From NCBI GenBank assembly GCA_027886925.1, contig JAPCJN010000012.1:26144-32066 (forward strand): DNA of 5,923 bases, written 5' to 3'. Shown here piece after piece: positions 4,466 through 5,923 of the stretch; positions within the stretch are counted from its first letter, which is position 1, and each line of letters starts with the position of its first letter. The DNA is from Nitrososphaerota archaeon. Its GTDB lineage: Archaea; Thermoproteota; Nitrososphaeria; Nitrososphaerales; UBA183. The position numbers and the translations under genes are program-made. The notes under the pieces were generated by a model. The model saw nothing but the letters and a program-made list of their open reading frames with translations, was not told where the DNA came from and ran no database searches.

Positions 4466-5215
4466 TTAGTCCCGCCACTGCACGACCAGCGCGACGAAGT
4501 TGCCGAACGTCCTCAGAAAGGTGTTCCGGAGGAAGGCCTCGTTCTTGACCGCCTCGCGCAGAAGGTCTTCCTTATTGAGGCCTGTCCCCTCGGTCGCCCA
4601 CTTGGCGTCGTGCCGCATCCAGCTTCTGACCATAGAGGGCGTCGCAGCCTGTCCGTCGCCCTGCACCAGATAGTGTATACCGTCTACGACCGCGGCCTGG
4701 TTCTTCGTCTTTTTCGAAGAGGCAAGGTGCACGGCGCCCGGCGGGAGCGCCTCTACGATGTCGCCATGCCATTGGAGGGTCACGTGCCTTCCGATGCTGC
4801 CGAAGACCGGGTCTACCGCGCCGGCATCTGAGGGATACACCTCGAAGAAGCCTACCTCCTTCCCTGCGGGGTTCTCGGCGACCTTCCCGCCGTGGACCAG
4901 GGAGAAGAGCTGCATCGAGTAGCAGACGTTGAAGGACGGGATCTTCTTCTTGCGAATCAACTTGAAGAGCTCCACGAGGTCGTCATGACGGGGATTCGTG
5001 TCCGGACGGTAGGCGGTCGAGGGCGAGCCGAGGCTTACGACGGCAGCGTAAGACCCATTCTCGAGCTTCTGGAGCGGAATGTTCGTAGACGGACCGTGGG
5101 AAGCAAACATCCTGACCACGCTGAGCCTCGTTCCTGCCGCGCGGGAATGCGAGCGTATCAATGCGGGACCTTCCCATTCGGCGTTTTGAACAACGAGGAT
5201 GTTTGGCCCGGTCAT
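4466..5215 (-). CDS. class I glutamine-amidotransferase-like protein with degenerate triad
   Basis: 249 residues from ATG 5215. The order of features is that of GMP-synthase-type GATase1 domains: N-terminal 'NILVVQNAEWEGPALI' strand; the 'AAVVSLGSPSTAYRPDTN' segment where the family has 'lGGP.s..d'; nucleophile elbow 'SFNVCYSMQLF' with C98 (the usual C-x-G-x-Q is C-Y-S-M-Q); 'GGKVAENPAGKEVGFFEV'; and 'LQWHGDIVEALPPGAVHLASS' (H150, D152). Where the family has the catalytic 'QFHPE', this protein reads 'VQGDGQ' (residues 184-189), so the His and Glu of the Cys-His-Glu triad are missing. It is therefore unlikely to hydrolyse glutamine in the classic way and may be a non-catalytic or altered hydrolase. 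It is a stand-alone domain with no synthetase partner next to it. Start choice: a TTG three codons upstream is possible, but ATG 5215 lies 27 nt after a TATA box. Confidence 0.82.
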   Translation of the reverse strand: MTGPNILVVQNAEWEGPALIRSHSRAAGTRLSVVRMFASHGPSTNIPLQKLENGSYAAVVSLGSPSTAYRPDTNPRHDDLVELFKLIRKKKIPSFNVCYSMQLFSLVHGGKVAENPAGKEVGFFEVYPSDAGAVDPVFGSIGRHVTLQWHGDIVEALPPGAVHLASSKKTKNQAAVVDGIHYLVQGDGQAATPSMVRSWMRHDAKWATEGTGLNKEDLLREAVKNEAFLRNTFLRTFGNFVALVVQWRD

Positions 5216-5238
5216 CGCTCTCAAGGGCAGTCGACTTG

Positions 5239-5246
5239 GTTAAATC
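5239..5246 (-). promoter_or_regulatory. TATA-like box of the amidotransferase-like gene (leaderless type)
   Basis: Minus-strand ATTTAACC is centred about 27 nt before the ATG at 5215, with no Shine-Dalgarno sequence between. This spacing makes transcription start at or next to the ATG and argues against the TTG at 5224. Confidence 0.5.
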
Positions 5247-5360
5247 GATTGTTTGCTAAATGCCCATCTTTTCACTATGCTATGTAAGCCGGCGCTATGA
5301 GGAAGGTGGTAGGCTCGGAGCGACCCATATGCCAAGAGCAGAATGAGACCTTTGCAAAGC

Positions 5361-5367
5361 AAAAAAA
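5361..5367 (-). terminator. T7 terminator of the histidine-phosphatase gene
   Basis: Seven T on the minus strand begin 13 bases after the stop codon of the upstream gene. Oligo-T tracts of this length are the usual intrinsic termination signal of archaeal RNA polymerase; no strong hairpin precedes it. Confidence 0.55.
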
Positions 5368-5379
5368 TCCGAGTCGCAT

Positions 5380-5923
5380 TCAAGCGTCTAGCTTTGCGAT
5401 TTCTCCGTCCCAGGTTGCGGTGAGCGATCCCTCTTTGCTCAAGCAAAACACTATGCCGTCCAAATATGGTATCCACTTGCTCTCCTTGAATCGTCCGCCA
5501 AAGATGGTCTCTATCAGGAGTATCAGCCCGTAATCGTGCCCCACCCATAACCGCAGGAGAGGGGCTTGACGGGCCCTCAAGTCCTTGCTTACGCTGCTTA
5601 CGACGAACTCCTTTACCTCCGAAGGGGATCTCATCATCCCGACAGGAAGATTCCCGTCCAGCCATTCTCTCAGGAACGGCATTCCTCCCACCTTTCCCCT
5701 GTATAGTTCCATCGCATTTTTGTCCTTGGCGAAAAAGTGGGTCACGGCCAAGGAATCGTCTATTCCAACGTCTGTTATGCTGCCAGGATTCGCTTGCGAG
5801 TAGCCGTTCATGATGCCTGTCGCCGTCTCTACGCAGCGGGGGACGGGACTGTAGCCTACGACTAGGTTGAAACCTCCAGGGAGCGACTGGCCGAACCTCT
5901 TCGATTCGCTGTGCCCGTGAGGG
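5380..5923 (-). CDS. histidine phosphatase superfamily protein, N-terminus outside window
   Basis: The reading frame is open to the right edge; 180 codons are visible before TGA at 5380. An internal ATG at 5811 is not the start, because conserved family sequence continues upstream of it. Visible motifs are 'LVVGYSPVPRCVETATGIMNG' (fragment residues 20-40), matching the superfamily 'v.sSPl.RcveTA' with its phosphate-binding Arg (R29), and 'LWVGHDYGLILLI' (residues 125-137) with the second catalytic His (H129), followed by D130 as in 'vtHDttl'. 'IPYLDGIVFCLSKEGSLTATWDG' is the C-terminal strand pair. The catalytic RHG motif should lie before the window edge; 'PHGHSE' at the edge is too close to R29 to be it. 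The family removes phosphate from small molecules or phosphoproteins through a phospho-histidine; the HD motif points to the acid-phosphatase-like side. Substrate unknown. A T7 run ends the transcript. Confidence 0.75.
   Translation of the reverse strand, partial: PHGHSESKRFGQSLPGGFNLVVGYSPVPRCVETATGIMNGYSQANPGSITDVGIDDSLAVTHFFAKDKNAMELYRGKVGGMPFLREWLDGNLPVGMMRSPSEVKEFVVSSVSKDLRARQAPLLRLWVGHDYGLILLIETIFGGRFKESKWIPYLDGIVFCLSKEGSLTATWDGEIAKLDA

Noticed and set aside
5918..5922. PHGHSE at the right edge as the catalytic RHG of the histidine phosphatase
   Set aside because: It is about 26 residues from the SPxxR Arg, shorter than the usual spacing, and Arg is replaced by Pro; it fits the later 'sE.gk..g..L' region better, so the real RHG should lie outside.

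Overview
The window reads as archaeal DNA, most likely from the Thermoproteota/Thaumarchaeota (TACK) side. The evidence is a tRNA gene interrupted in its D-loop by a small intron that folds into a bulge-helix-bulge (the substrate of the archaeal tRNA splicing endonuclease), AT-rich TATA-like boxes about 27-30 nt upstream of start codons (leaderless mRNAs), few Shine-Dalgarno sequences, TTG and GTG starts, and an oligo-T stop signal. The lineage assignment below 'archaeon' is inference; no rRNA or marker protein is present.

Layout from left to right. A minus-strand gene running off the left edge (1-573) encodes a soluble protein with the fold of NitT/TauT/THI5-type substrate-binding proteins. 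Next is a roughly 280-bp RNA block on the plus strand: a candidate structured small RNA (about 645-750) and a tRNA-Asn(GUU) gene (853-948) with a 22-nt D-loop intron. The two have near-identical TATA elements exactly 200 bp apart. A gene-free spacer (949-1187) follows, then a minus-strand multi-pass membrane protein with a C-terminal zinc ribbon (1188-2066). Two plus-strand genes come next, each with its own leaderless-type promoter: a small J-domain protein (2248-2613) and an NTF2/SnoaL-like protein (2680-3123). They converge, with an 18-bp gap, on three minus-strand genes: a secreted beta-propeller protein (3142-4188, whose natural N-terminus seems to be cut off by a one-base problem in a C7/G7 run), a class I glutamine-amidotransferase-like protein with a degenerate catalytic triad (4466-5215), and a histidine-phosphatase-superfamily protein that enters from the right edge (5380-5923).

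I see no operon larger than single genes, no mobile element, no CRISPR array and no defence cassette. Most genes look individually promoted, so a joint pathway cannot be argued. The points most worth a second look are the intron-bearing tRNA, the unassigned structured RNA beside it, the amidotransferase that has lost its His/Glu pair, and the broken signal-peptide frame of the beta-propeller gene.
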